Position numbers and translations under genes: made by a program. The notes beneath the pieces are model-generated. The model was not told the DNA's origin. It did no database searches and saw only the letters and a program-made list of their open reading frames with translations. A stretch of DNA of 64,000 nucleotides from DATKPE01 sp033854175 (GTDB taxonomy: Bacteria > Bacteroidota > Ignavibacteria > UBA10030 > SZUA-254): positions 1 to 64,000 of the forward strand of contig JAWOKN010000018.1 of the NCBI GenBank assembly GCA_033854175.1. The letters are read 5' to 3'. Positions within the stretch are counted from its first letter, which is position 1; each line of letters begins with the position of its first letter. Below, one piece after another: positions 8,551-17,745 of this stretch.

Positions 8551-9498
8551 TTAGTTAACTGTTGAAGATTGAGTTTCAAGTATAAAATTCACCGACTCAG
8601 CACGGTCGCGCTCAAGCTGAGCAATAAGTTCTTCTTTTGACGCAAATTTCCGTTCTCCACGCAAACGCTGGAGAAAATTTACCCTGATCTGCTCGCCGTA
8701 CAGCGTACCGGTGAACTGAAAAATGTGGACCTCCAGCACACGCTCGTTTCCTTTGTCAAATGTCGGACGAACGCCGATGTCCATCATGCCGAAATACGGC
8801 TTTCCCGAGATGTCCAGGGAAACGACATACACACCCTCAAGGGGAATAACCTTCTGCTCGTCGGCCACCTGGATGTTCGCCGTGGGAAAACCGAGCAGGG
8901 CGCCCCGGCCATCCCCGTGCACCACCCGCCCGGAAAGCGAATACGGACGGAGCAGGCAGCGGCCCGCAAACCCGACATCACCCCGCAAGAGCATGTCGCG
9001 TATGCTGGAGCTTGATACCACCTCACCGTCGACTTTTACCGGTTCGACAATGGTCGGGGATATTCCGTGTTCGTGCGACAGCCTCTGCAATTCCTGAACC
9101 CCAGCTGCCCGGTCACGGCCGAACATGTGATCGTGCCCGATGATCATTTCGCGCGCCCCAAAACCCTTCACAATGTATTCCTGAAAAAAATCTCCCGGAC
9201 TCAGACGCGAAAATTCATATGTAAAGTTGATGACACAAACACTCTCCAGACCAGCCGCCCGGAACAGCTCCAGGCGTTCCTCAAGCGTCGTCAGCAACCG
9301 GACCGGTCCCCTGCCCACAATCGTCCTTGGATGCGGTTCAAAGGTCACCACCATGGTCCGTAACCCCTTGCTCCGGCCATGCTCGAGAACCGTAGCCAGG
9401 ATCGCACGGTGGCCGATGTGAACCCCGTCGAATGTCCCTACCGTGACGGCGGAGGCACCCTTGTTCGAATACTCATGTATTGATCGTACAACTTCCAT
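8551..9498 (-). CDS. ribF: Bifunctional riboflavin kinase / FAD synthetase
   Basis: RibF phosphorylates riboflavin to FMN and adenylylates FMN to FAD. The N-terminal nucleotidyltransferase domain shows GTFDGVHIGHRAIL (about 22-35). The flavokinase domain is in the C-terminal half (GRGALLGFPTANI, about 198-210, then EVHIFQF). At 315 residues the length is normal. It lies between rbfA (55 bp upstream) and rpsO, and truB, which often occupies the position before ribF, is absent. No FMN riboswitch is visible upstream. Confidence 0.95.
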   Translation of the reverse strand: MEVVRSIHEYSNKGASAVTVGTFDGVHIGHRAILATVLEHGRSKGLRTMVVTFEPHPRTIVGRGPVRLLTTLEERLELFRAAGLESVCVINFTYEFSRLSPGDFFQEYIVKGFGAREMIIGHDHMFGRDRAAGVQELQRLSHEHGISPTIVEPVKVDGEVVSSSSIRDMLLRGDVGFAGRCLLRPYSLSGRVVHGDGRGALLGFPTANIQVADEQKVIPLEGVYVVSLDISGKPYFGMMDIGVRPTFDKGNERVLEVHIFQFTGTLYGEQIRVNFLQRLRGERKFASKEELIAQLERDRAESVNFILETQSSTVN

Positions 9499-9553
9499 TC
9501 GCTCTTTGGTTCATGCGTGCACTGCCGGGGTAATCCTGCTCATCCTGATAGAC

Positions 9554-9916
9554 CTATCGGGGAGACTTCTGGGGATCGTCTTTGTGGAGTTGCTTGATGA
9601 GACGGTCAATATTTTCAACCCGATCGAGCGTCTCATCAAGATAAAAGTGTACCTCGGGGGTAAACTTTAACCGCATCTGTCCGCCGATGAAGCTGCGGAT
9701 TTCGGGGATGCGCGCCTCGAGCATTTTCATCGTCTGATCCTTCACATTCTGCGCTCCCATGATGCTGACATAGACCTTCGCTATCCGCAGATCGGACGTA
9801 ATGTGGACATCCGTGACCGTGATAAAACCCAGCGAGCTGTCACGGAATTCACGTGAAAGATACATGCCGACTTCTTCCTTCAGGAGCGAGGCTACCCGTT
9901 CTGTTCTCATTGTCAT
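9554..9916 (-). CDS. rbfA: Ribosome-binding factor A
   Basis: RbfA is a KH-like factor for 30S maturation. From the ATG at 9916 the product is 120 residues, the usual length. It begins MTMRTERVASLLKEEVG and contains GFITVTDVHITSDLRIAKVYVS, and ends in a lysine-rich tail. The same frame stays open far upstream into infB, but that stretch is not RbfA-like. An alternative ATG is two codons downstream at 9910. The start lies 13 bases after the infB stop. Confidence 0.93.
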   Translation of the reverse strand: MTMRTERVASLLKEEVGMYLSREFRDSSLGFITVTDVHITSDLRIAKVYVSIMGAQNVKDQTMKMLEARIPEIRSFIGGQMRLKFTPEVHFYLDETLDRVENIDRLIKQLHKDDPQKSPR

Positions 9917-9929
9917 AAGTATAACCCGT

Positions 9930-12644
9930 CTACAATTTTCGCTGTGTCTCAATGATACGATATGCTTCAAGGGTGTCCCCGACCTTGATGTCGTTGAAAT
10001 TCTCGAGCGAGAGGCCGCATTCAAAACCCGACTCGACGTCACGTACATCATCCTTGAACCTCTTCAGCGATGCCAGCGTGCCCTCGTAGACCACGATGCC
10101 ATCCCTGATCATGCGGACCCTGTTATTCCTGCTGATTTTCCCGTCCTGGACGTAACAACCTGCGACCGTCCCGACTTTCGGTACACGGAAGATCTCGCGC
10201 ACCTCGATACTCGCCGTGATCTCCTCCTTCTTCTCCGGCGTCAGAAGACCTTCAAGGGCTTTCCTGACGTCCTCGATGGCGTCATAGATGATGTTGTACA
10301 AACGGATATCCACCACTTCCTGTTCCGCCAGACGACGAGCGTTGAGATTGGGACGGACATGAAAACCGATGATCACCGCTCCCGATGCGGCCGCCAGCAA
10401 AACGTCCGACTCGGTGATGGTCCCGACGGCACGATGAATGACGTTGATCCGGACCTCCGGATGAACAATCTTCATCAGCGAGTCGGCAAGTGCGCCAACG
10501 GAGCCATCGACATCGCCCTTGACGATGACCTTCAGTTCCTTGACCTCCCCATCCTGAATTTTTTTGGAGATGTCGTCCAGAGACATGCTCCGGATGAGCC
10601 GGAAATCCTGCTCGCGTTTCAACTGTTGCCGGTGGAGGCTGATCTCCCGCGCCTCACGGTCACTCTCCAGCACAAAGAACGTATCTCCCGCCTGAGGGAC
10701 ACCGTCAAATCCGAGTATCTGCGCCGGAGTGGAGGACTTCGCAACCTCGATCCTTCTCCCCCGCTCATCATACATCGCCCTGACACGCCCGCTCTGTATA
10801 CCGGCCACGAATGCATCCCCGATCTTCAGCATGCCCCTCTGCACGAGCACCGTTGCCACAATACCCTTCCCCTTGTCGACCTTGGCCTCGATGACCGCGC
10901 CACGTGCGGCAATAACCGGATTGGTCTTCAGATCAAGAAGCTCCGCCTCCAGGGAAATCTTCTCAAGCAAAAGATCAATGTTCTTACCCGTCCTTGCGGA
11001 GATCTCTACACATTGGTATTTCCCTCCCCAATCTTCCACAAGGATGTTCCGCTCCGACAGCTGCTGGCGGATACGGTCGGGATTTGCATCGGATTTATCG
11101 GTCTTATTGATCGCAATAATGATCGGTACATTGGCGGCCTGAGCGTGGCTGATCGCCTCGACGGTCTGCGGCATGACGTTATCGTCGGCGGCCACCACGA
11201 GAACGACAATATCGGTCAGCTGCGCCCCGCGTGCACGCATCGCGGTGAACGCTTCATGACCGGGAGTATCAAGGAAGGTGATGTACTTCGTGGGCCCCAC
11301 AGCCACCTGATATGCCCCGATGTGCTGCGTGATTCCACCTGCCTCACCCGCCACGATGTTGCTCCGACGGATATAATCGAGAAGAGAGGTTTTTCCATGG
11401 TCGACATGACCCATGATGGTCACAATGGGCGGCCGAGGCTGAAGTGTGGCCTCGTCTTCCGGCTCTTCCTCGAATTTATCCTCCTCCTGCTCGGAGAAGA
11501 ATTTCACCTCGAAGCCGAACTCATCCGCAACCAGCGTTATGGTATCCTTGTCCAGCCGCTGGTTGATGGAGACCATCAGGCCGAGCTCGATGCACTTCTT
11601 GATGACATCGGCGACGCTCACCCCCATAAGATTGGCCATCTCATGCACGGAAACGAATTCCGTCACGCGGAGGATCGACTGCTCCTTTGCTTTTTCTTCA
11701 AGCTCCTTCTGCTCCTGGAGAAGCCTCTTTTCCTTCCGCTTCTTCTTGAAATTGGCTCGCTGAACAACCGCAGTGTCATCCATTTCAGCCAGCGTCCGCT
11801 TGATCGCTTCCTCGACTTCCTCCTGATCAACTTCCTGGAATTTCAGTTTTTTCTTCTTCTTCGCCTTCCGGAGCAATTCATCGGTCTCTTCAACCGCAGC
11901 AGGCGTTTCAGTCTTTATCCGCTTCTTTTTCTTTTTCTTCTTCTTCAGCAGATCCTCGCCTGTTTCCGCATGTGCAGGCTCAGCAGGCTGTGTGCCTTCC
12001 AGGATCGCCGTGGCTCTGTTGATCTCCTCAAGATCCACCTTGCCCTTGATTTTCAGACCCATCTTAGGTCCCCTGCGCGCCACGAAGTCGGGCTTATCCT
12101 TCGCCGCCGCCGGTGGTTTCTCCGGAGCGGGTTGCGGAGCTTCCGCCTTCCGCGGCGGTTCCGTCACGGCTGGTTCCCCCGGCGGCGCACCTGCCTGGAT
12201 CTTGTCCTGGGGTTGCTGCTGGGGTGGCTCGGTAACGCTCGGCGCCGGGGCGCTCTCAGGCGCCGCAGCCGCCATCGGCGGTGCGGCAGCCTCTGGGATT
12301 TCCTGCGGTACAGGCTGGGGCGGCGCCACAGGCGCCTCCTCGGTCACGGCGGCTTTTCGTACCGTTTTGGTTTTCGTGGCCTCGGCCGGTGCGGCTGCCT
12401 TCGGCTCGGCCTTTTTCCGGGCATCCCGGATCGTCTGGATTTTTCGCTGGTGCTTCTCCGCGACCTCTTTGTCCTTCTTGAAATGCGATGAAATATCCTG
12501 CATCATCGCGTCCGTGACCACGGACATGTGGCTTTTTACCGTATGTCCCTTTTTCTTCAGGTACTCGATCAGCGTCTCGTGAGAGATGTTGATCTCTTTC
12601 GCGATCTGATAGATCTTCTTATTTGCTTGAGATCGTTCCGTCAT
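9930..12644 (-). CDS. infB: Translation initiation factor IF-2
   Basis: IF-2 is the GTPase that brings initiator tRNA to the ribosome. The 904 residues comprise an IF2_N domain (about 9-60), a Pro/Ala/Glu/Gln-rich linker (about 75-190), lysine-rich stretches including about nine lysines near 234-242, a second IF2_N-like domain (about 325-385), and the G domain. G motifs are GHVDHGKT (412-419), DTPGHE (459-464) and NKTD (513-516). The C-terminal half holds the tRNA-binding beta-barrels. It is 8 bp after nusA. The long plus-strand open frame opposite it is a composition artefact. Confidence 0.98.
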   Translation of the reverse strand: MTERSQANKKIYQIAKEINISHETLIEYLKKKGHTVKSHMSVVTDAMMQDISSHFKKDKEVAEKHQRKIQTIRDARKKAEPKAAAPAEATKTKTVRKAAVTEEAPVAPPQPVPQEIPEAAAPPMAAAAPESAPAPSVTEPPQQQPQDKIQAGAPPGEPAVTEPPRKAEAPQPAPEKPPAAAKDKPDFVARRGPKMGLKIKGKVDLEEINRATAILEGTQPAEPAHAETGEDLLKKKKKKKKRIKTETPAAVEETDELLRKAKKKKKLKFQEVDQEEVEEAIKRTLAEMDDTAVVQRANFKKKRKEKRLLQEQKELEEKAKEQSILRVTEFVSVHEMANLMGVSVADVIKKCIELGLMVSINQRLDKDTITLVADEFGFEVKFFSEQEEDKFEEEPEDEATLQPRPPIVTIMGHVDHGKTSLLDYIRRSNIVAGEAGGITQHIGAYQVAVGPTKYITFLDTPGHEAFTAMRARGAQLTDIVVLVVAADDNVMPQTVEAISHAQAANVPIIIAINKTDKSDANPDRIRQQLSERNILVEDWGGKYQCVEISARTGKNIDLLLEKISLEAELLDLKTNPVIAARGAVIEAKVDKGKGIVATVLVQRGMLKIGDAFVAGIQSGRVRAMYDERGRRIEVAKSSTPAQILGFDGVPQAGDTFFVLESDREAREISLHRQQLKREQDFRLIRSMSLDDISKKIQDGEVKELKVIVKGDVDGSVGALADSLMKIVHPEVRINVIHRAVGTITESDVLLAAASGAVIIGFHVRPNLNARRLAEQEVVDIRLYNIIYDAIEDVRKALEGLLTPEKKEEITASIEVREIFRVPKVGTVAGCYVQDGKISRNNRVRMIRDGIVVYEGTLASLKRFKDDVRDVESGFECGLSLENFNDIKVGDTLEAYRIIETQRKL

Positions 12645-12652
12645 GAGTTCAG

Positions 12653-13999
12653 TTACTCTTCAGGTTCTTTTTCCGTTTCCTTGCGTTCAGCCGACGGCGG
12701 CACGGCATTCGCCTTTGAAGCCGCTTCCTGGTCCAGGAGCAATTCTTCCTCCTCCTCTTCCTCAACATCCGCCTCCTCAAGTTCGCGCATCATCATGGAT
12801 TTTATCTGCCCGATTTTCTCCTCGGTCAGCCCTTCAATCTGCAGCAGGCTCTCCGATGTGGCCTCAATGACCTTGCGCGCCGTGTCGAATCCTTCGTCGA
12901 CAAGCCTCTCGAAGAGCGGTTCCCCGAGCTCTTCCCGGAATTCGTCGAGATCCATGTCGTATTCCTCGTCCACCCCTTCGCGGACAAGATTGATTTCGTA
13001 CCCCGTCAGCTTTGATGCGAGCCTGACATTCTGGCCGTTCCGGCCGATTGCCAGAGAGACCTGATCCCTGTCGACATGCACGGTTGCCGACTTGGCCCCT
13101 TCGTCAATGTTGATGGTCTTGAGTTTTGCCGGAGCCAGGGCACGCTGGATGAAGGTGGTCGGATTATCCGAGAAGTTGATGACATCGATGTTTTCATTGT
13201 TGAGCTCCCGGACAATAGCGTGAATCCGTACTCCTTTCATCCCGACACAGGCTCCCACCGCATCAATACGGTCATCATGAGATTCGACTGCCACCTTCGA
13301 CCGTTCACCGGCTTCCCGGGCCACAGCCTTGATCTCAATGATGCCATCGTAAATTTCCGGGATCTCGATCTCGAAGAGCTTCGCGAGGAATTTCGGGTCC
13401 GAACGGGAGATGATCACCTGGGGACCCGACGCGGTCTTCCGCACCTCCTTGACAATCGCACGCAGCGTCTCACCCTTGCGGTAACGTTCCCGCGCGATCT
13501 GTTCCATTTTTGGGAGGAGCAGCTCGTTCCGGTTGTGGATGACGAGAATTTCACCTTTCCGCACCTGATAGATTTCCCCGACGACGATTTCACCAACGGT
13601 CGTGCTGTACTCGTTATAGATAATTTCTTTTTCGACCTCCTTGATCCGCTGATTCAGGTTCTGCTTCGCGCTGACCACAAGCCGCCGGCCGAAACTCTGA
13701 AGATCAACCACCTCCACGAAATCATCACCGACCTCGAGCGGCTCGTCGGTCTTGCGCCGCACGGTTTCAAGATCGATCTCTTTCGTCGGATCCGTGACGT
13801 TCTCCACAATTGTTTTCTCGAGATAGATTTCTATGTCACCTTTATCCATGTTGACCACGACGTCAAACCGGACTTCCTGACCGTATTTCTTCCGCACCAT
13901 CATCGCGAAAACATCCTCAATGATGCCGGCAAGCATGTCTTTATCCATCCGCTTCTCCCTCACCATCTGGGAGAACGATTCCACAATTTCGTAGTTCAT
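12653..13999 (-). CDS. nusA: Transcription termination/antitermination protein NusA
   Basis: NusA binds RNA polymerase and nascent RNA. The 448 residues contain the N-terminal polymerase-binding domain (about 1-125), S1 (about 135-200) and two KH domains (about 200-345; GACVGMKGVRIHAIV and IGRNGQNVRLASKL). A short helix-hairpin-helix-like segment follows (about 365-395, LLQIEGLTEEKIGQI), then a very acidic tail. The domain layout is standard. It lies 42 bp after rimP and just before infB. Confidence 0.97.
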   Translation of the reverse strand: MNYEIVESFSQMVREKRMDKDMLAGIIEDVFAMMVRKKYGQEVRFDVVVNMDKGDIEIYLEKTIVENVTDPTKEIDLETVRRKTDEPLEVGDDFVEVVDLQSFGRRLVVSAKQNLNQRIKEVEKEIIYNEYSTTVGEIVVGEIYQVRKGEILVIHNRNELLLPKMEQIARERYRKGETLRAIVKEVRKTASGPQVIISRSDPKFLAKLFEIEIPEIYDGIIEIKAVAREAGERSKVAVESHDDRIDAVGACVGMKGVRIHAIVRELNNENIDVINFSDNPTTFIQRALAPAKLKTINIDEGAKSATVHVDRDQVSLAIGRNGQNVRLASKLTGYEINLVREGVDEEYDMDLDEFREELGEPLFERLVDEGFDTARKVIEATSESLLQIEGLTEEKIGQIKSMMMRELEEADVEEEEEEELLLDQEAASKANAVPPSAERKETEKEPEE

Positions 14000-14041
14000 T
14001 CGATCCTCATGATATAATGCAACGTCAGCCTGTTCCCGGTC

Positions 14042-14494
14042 CTACCACGGTAGACAGATACGGCTGCTTTCAATTTCAGAAAACCTTACCATCCGCCTCT
14101 CACCTTGGCCGATATCAAGAGCAAGCCCGTCATCCAGTACTTCAACCAGTGTCCCGGTCACACTCTCTTCGCCGCCTTCACCCCGCACCCGGACGACCAA
14201 TTTCCTTCCCACGTTATGCGGATATTGACGGCGATCCTTGATCGGCCTGTCCGCACCGGGCGATGAGACAACGAGATGATATCTGCCTTGAATAATATCA
14301 CGCCTGTCAAACTCCTTGGCGATCTCTCTGCTGATCTCCGCACACCGCGCCGTTGAAATTCCTTCCGGCGTATCAAGGAATATTTCAACGCTCATGTTCT
14401 TCTTGTCCCCGCGGATACCAAGATCCACGATAAATGAACCCTTTGCATCCACAATCGGTTGAATCAGCGCTTCAATTTCCTGTAGAAGTGACAT
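14042..14494 (-). CDS. rimP: Ribosome maturation factor RimP
   Basis: RimP assists 30S assembly. The 150 residues show the N-terminal alpha/beta domain with CAEISREIAKEFD and LVVSSPGADRPIKDRRQY, the latter matching the conserved VSSPGxxRPL signature, then an SH3-like C-terminal domain. It opens the rimP-nusA-infB operon and is separated from the preceding transcription unit by an intrinsic terminator at 14545-14570. I found no convincing promoter in the short gap. Confidence 0.93.
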   Translation of the reverse strand: MSLLQEIEALIQPIVDAKGSFIVDLGIRGDKKNMSVEIFLDTPEGISTARCAEISREIAKEFDRRDIIQGRYHLVVSSPGADRPIKDRRQYPHNVGRKLVVRVRGEGGEESVTGTLVEVLDDGLALDIGQGERRMVRFSEIESSRICLPW

Positions 14495-14544
14495 CCTGCT
14501 AGATTGAGTATTGCCGTATTTTGCGCATTCAGACCATATTCAAC

Positions 14545-14570
14545 AAAAAAAGTCCCTTAGGTGGGACTTT
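14545..14570 (-). terminator. Intrinsic terminator before rimP
   Basis: Perfect 8-bp arms (14563-14570 and 14549-14556) with a 6-base loop are followed on the minus strand by a run of seven T. It ends the unit that finishes with the thioesterase gene (stop at 14635) and isolates rimP. Confidence 0.85.
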
Positions 14571-14634
14571 CTGAGCGTGAGGACGCTGATAATATAACAA
14601 GAGATTAATTCAATTGCAAATTCATTTAATAATT

Positions 14635-15081
14635 TTACCCCGTTTCCCTCGGTGATCTTTTTTCGAATTTTTTCCAGGCCTTGCGTATATGCTCCGGAAC
14701 CCTCACCGGCCGGTTATTTCGCTTGTTGAGCCAGACATGATGTGCCCTGTTCTCTGCGATAATGAAACCCTTCACGGCATCAACGATCAAACCCTCAAAG
14801 ATGAAACTCGAATTGTTGATCCGGCTTATCCTGGTGTAGACCTTCAATAACTGCCCGTATCTGGCGGAATATCTGTAGGTTATCTCATTTTTTACAATGA
14901 CAAATTTAGCATCCCCGCATATGGAATGCGCATCGATCCGTATACCAAGATTTTTGATGTATTCGATCCTCCCCACCTCCAGATAGAGGAGGTAATTCAC
15001 GTTATGAACAATCCCCTGCCAGTCGACCTCGTAATTTCTCACCCTTATGGATGTGAAAAACTTGAATGATGAAAGCTTCAT
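14635..15081 (-). CDS. Acyl-CoA thioesterase, 4HBT (YbgC/FcbC) family
   Basis: This is a 148-residue single hot-dog-fold protein. The family signature is visible near the N-terminus: RNYEVDWQGIVHNVNYLLYL, with the catalytic-type Asp in VDWQG and Asn-x-x-Tyr after it. Such enzymes hydrolyse acyl-CoA or acyl-ACP thioesters; the substrate cannot be read from sequence. Its ATG overlaps the threonine aldolase stop (ATGA), so the two are translationally coupled. It ends the unit before the terminator at 14545. Confidence 0.85.
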   Translation of the reverse strand: MKLSSFKFFTSIRVRNYEVDWQGIVHNVNYLLYLEVGRIEYIKNLGIRIDAHSICGDAKFVIVKNEITYRYSARYGQLLKVYTRISRINNSSFIFEGLIVDAVKGFIIAENRAHHVWLNKRNNRPVRVPEHIRKAWKKFEKRSPRETG

Positions 15082-16109
15082 CCCAATACCTCAACAATAC
15101 ACTCAGCCGCACTTCTCACCTCCTCCATGGAAACATCCAGGTGCATCACCGCCCTTATGCAAGAATGCCCTTCAGGTGTCATCAGTATTCCCTTGTTTTT
15201 CAATGACATGAGAAGTTCATTTTGACTTAATCCGGTTTTCTCTATGTTCACAATCACCATGTTCGTTTCGATATCCCCCAAGTTCAAACCCAGTTTTTTA
15301 ACACTGCTAATCCGCTCACCGAAGATCCTTGCCTTGCGATGATCCTCCTCCAGGCGTGTTATGTTATGATCCAGTGCGTAATTGGCGGCGGCTGCCAGTA
15401 TTCCCACCTGCCGCATCCCACCCCCAAAAATTTTCCTGTACCTGCGCGCCGATTCGATGAATCCGGCATCACCCAGGATCATCGATCCAACCGGAGCACC
15501 CAGACCCTTTGAGAAACAGACCGAAACCGAATCGAAATATTGCGCGTACTCCCTGACCGGAATACCCGTCGCCACCGATGCGTTCCATAATCGTGCTCCG
15601 TCGAGATGCATGAAAATCTTCCTGCTCCGGACAAATTCACTCACCTTTCTGATTGCTTCGAGTTTGAGTACACTACCCGCGGAACGCCCGTGCGTGTTTT
15701 CCAGACAGACGAGTTTCGTCCTCGGCATGTAATAGACATCCGGCCGGACCGCATCCTCAATGTCCTTCAGGGAGATCATGCCCCTCGCAGCCGGCAGTGT
15801 TTTCATCTGGACGCCCGAAAGAAGCGACGGAGCAGCGGTTTCATAGACGCAGATATGGGAATTCTCATCAACAATGATCTCATCGCCGGGATTTGTCTGC
15901 ACCTTGATGCAGAGCTCGTTTCCCATCGTCCCGCTCGACACAAATAATCCCCCCTCTTTTCCGAAAAGTGCGGCCATCCGCTCCTGGAGCCGGTTGACCG
16001 TCGGATCCTCACCAAACACATCGTCACCGACTTCGGCATTCATCATGGCATCGCGCATTTCCCGCGACGGCCGCGTCACGGTGTCGCTTCGCAGATCAAT
16101 GTACTTCAT
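15078..16109 (-). CDS. ltaE: Low-specificity L-threonine aldolase
   Basis: This PLP enzyme cleaves threonine/allo-threonine to glycine and acetaldehyde. The 343 residues show DLRSDTVTRP (5-14) at the N-terminus, GDDVFGEDPT (28-37), HLDGARLWNA (168-177), and the PLP-binding lysine K201 in SVCFSKGLGAPVGS. The length is typical. The start overlaps the 3' end of lnt by 14 bp, and the stop overlaps the thioesterase start. Confidence 0.94.
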   Translation of the reverse strand: MKYIDLRSDTVTRPSREMRDAMMNAEVGDDVFGEDPTVNRLQERMAALFGKEGGLFVSSGTMGNELCIKVQTNPGDEIIVDENSHICVYETAAPSLLSGVQMKTLPAARGMISLKDIEDAVRPDVYYMPRTKLVCLENTHGRSAGSVLKLEAIRKVSEFVRSRKIFMHLDGARLWNASVATGIPVREYAQYFDSVSVCFSKGLGAPVGSMILGDAGFIESARRYRKIFGGGMRQVGILAAAANYALDHNITRLEEDHRKARIFGERISSVKKLGLNLGDIETNMVIVNIEKTGLSQNELLMSLKNKGILMTPEGHSCIRAVMHLDVSMEEVRSAAECIVEVLG

Positions 16110-17745
16110 CGAGTTGTCTCCTCCTTAATGAGATGTATAGCTGTGTTCCGAGGGCCGACATGAGGATAAATCCGGAAACAACAACCGAGAGTTCTGCAAA
16201 CCAGTCCCCATGTTCGGTGTAAAACGTCTGATCATCCCTCAGAGCGATCTCCTGGGTCAGGATCGCCTTCGTGAAAATCTTTGTCGATGTGACAATCCTC
16301 CCGTACGGATCCACGGCACACGAGATGCCTCCGTTGGCACATTGGATGATCCACCGGTGGTTCTCCACGGCCCGCAGGACGGCGTATTGCTCGTGCTGGT
16401 ATGCCCCCGATGTGTTTCCCCACCAGCTGTCATTCGTGATCACTGTCAGAAACTCCGCCCCCCGGCGTACGAAGGCGGCGACAAAACCGGGATAGATGGA
16501 CTCATAGCAGATCAGATTTGAAAACCTGACCTCCCGTCCGTCCCTGAGGAGGTATCTGAAAACGGTCGTGTCCTTCCCTATACCCCATCCTCCGAGACCG
16601 AAATTCCACTTCATGGCGTTCAGAAAGCTCAACTCTTCCGAGAACGGAACCCGCTCGGCAAACGGCACCAGACGGATCTTCGCGTATTTTTGCAAGGTGG
16701 AATTTCCGGGTTCCAGGAGGAGGGAACTGTTGAACGTTTCGTAATATTCCCCCGTCAGCGACCGCTTGCTGCTCTTCGGTATTTTGCTGTTCCCGCGGTA
16801 ATAGATAATGTCCGGGATCCCGGTCAGCAGGGCTGTGTTGACGGAATCGACAACATGCCGGACGGCCGCGTAGTAATATTGATTGCTTGGATGGAGAAGA
16901 TAACAGGGAACCGCCGTCTCGGGCCAGATGATCAGATCAACCGGCCGTTGTGCGACCTGCTTCGTCATCCCGGATAATATCGACAGTGAAGAATCAGGGT
17001 TATCCTGCCACTTTTCAAACGGATCGATGTTCGGCTGTATCACGCCAACCCGCACAACCCTCCCCGTGTCATCGGGCTCAAGGTCCGACAGCCGCCTGTT
17101 ACCATACCACTCCACGCCGAGATAGAGGAGGGTAAGTAAGGCCAGACTGGATATCACCAGGGGCGACATGATGGCTCTCCTCCCTGAAATGATCTCCCGG
17201 CTGAGAAGATAGATGCCGACGTTGGTGAGGACTATCCAGAATGACAGACCGTAGGCCCCCGCAAGTGAGGTGATCTGCACGGCCGCCAGGTCGTAGGTCT
17301 GGGTGTTCGCAAGGACCAGCCAGGGGAACGAAATCTGGGTCGCCGAATGAAGATATTCAAACGCCGTCCAGATGAACGGAAAGGAGACAAGCGCGGTGGG
17401 AAGATTGAATTTCCGGCGGATGGGAATAAATACGACAAGCGGAAGGCAGAAAAAAAACGGATGGACCAGAAGAAGCAGCGCCCCCCCCACCATCATGTAC
17501 CAATCCTTTGCGGCAAAAAATCCGCCGGCCCAGTACAATGTGACCAGGTTCAGGACAAAAAACATCAGATAGCCGAACCGGATGATTTTCCCGTAGGAGT
17601 TCAGGAGATCCATGAGCCTCAACAGGGGTACGAGGCTGAAAAAGGCCAGCCACCCGAGATGAAACGGCGGAAATGCCAATCCGAGAAGGATCCCGCCCGA
17701 GATGGCCAGGATCAGCCGGAGGGAGGGTTTTTCATTCGCGTCCAT
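16096..17745 (-). CDS. lnt: Apolipoprotein N-acyltransferase
   Basis: Lnt adds the third acyl chain to lipoproteins at the inner membrane. From the ATG at 17745 it has 549 residues: about eight hydrophobic segments (roughly 10-210 plus one C-terminal) around a nitrilase-like domain (about 230-490). The catalytic triad is readable as E276 (IIWPETAVP), K356 (KIRLVPFAE) and C413 (LICYESIYPG). The open frame extends 25 codons upstream into the phosphatase gene, but that part is not Lnt-like. It overlaps both neighbours by 14 bp. An intact triad indicates a Gram-negative type envelope. Confidence 0.95.
   Translation of the reverse strand: MDANEKPSLRLILAISGGILLGLAFPPFHLGWLAFFSLVPLLRLMDLLNSYGKIIRFGYLMFFVLNLVTLYWAGGFFAAKDWYMMVGGALLLLVHPFFFCLPLVVFIPIRRKFNLPTALVSFPFIWTAFEYLHSATQISFPWLVLANTQTYDLAAVQITSLAGAYGLSFWIVLTNVGIYLLSREIISGRRAIMSPLVISSLALLTLLYLGVEWYGNRRLSDLEPDDTGRVVRVGVIQPNIDPFEKWQDNPDSSLSILSGMTKQVAQRPVDLIIWPETAVPCYLLHPSNQYYYAAVRHVVDSVNTALLTGIPDIIYYRGNSKIPKSSKRSLTGEYYETFNSSLLLEPGNSTLQKYAKIRLVPFAERVPFSEELSFLNAMKWNFGLGGWGIGKDTTVFRYLLRDGREVRFSNLICYESIYPGFVAAFVRRGAEFLTVITNDSWWGNTSGAYQHEQYAVLRAVENHRWIIQCANGGISCAVDPYGRIVTSTKIFTKAILTQEIALRDDQTFYTEHGDWFAELSVVVSGFILMSALGTQLYISLRRRQLDEVH

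Noticed and set aside
9801..12491. 896-codon open frame on the plus strand opposite infB
   Set aside because: It mirrors infB exactly in extent, has a composition typical of an antisense reading of a GC-rich, repetitive gene, and shows no domain. The minus-strand frame is certain IF-2.
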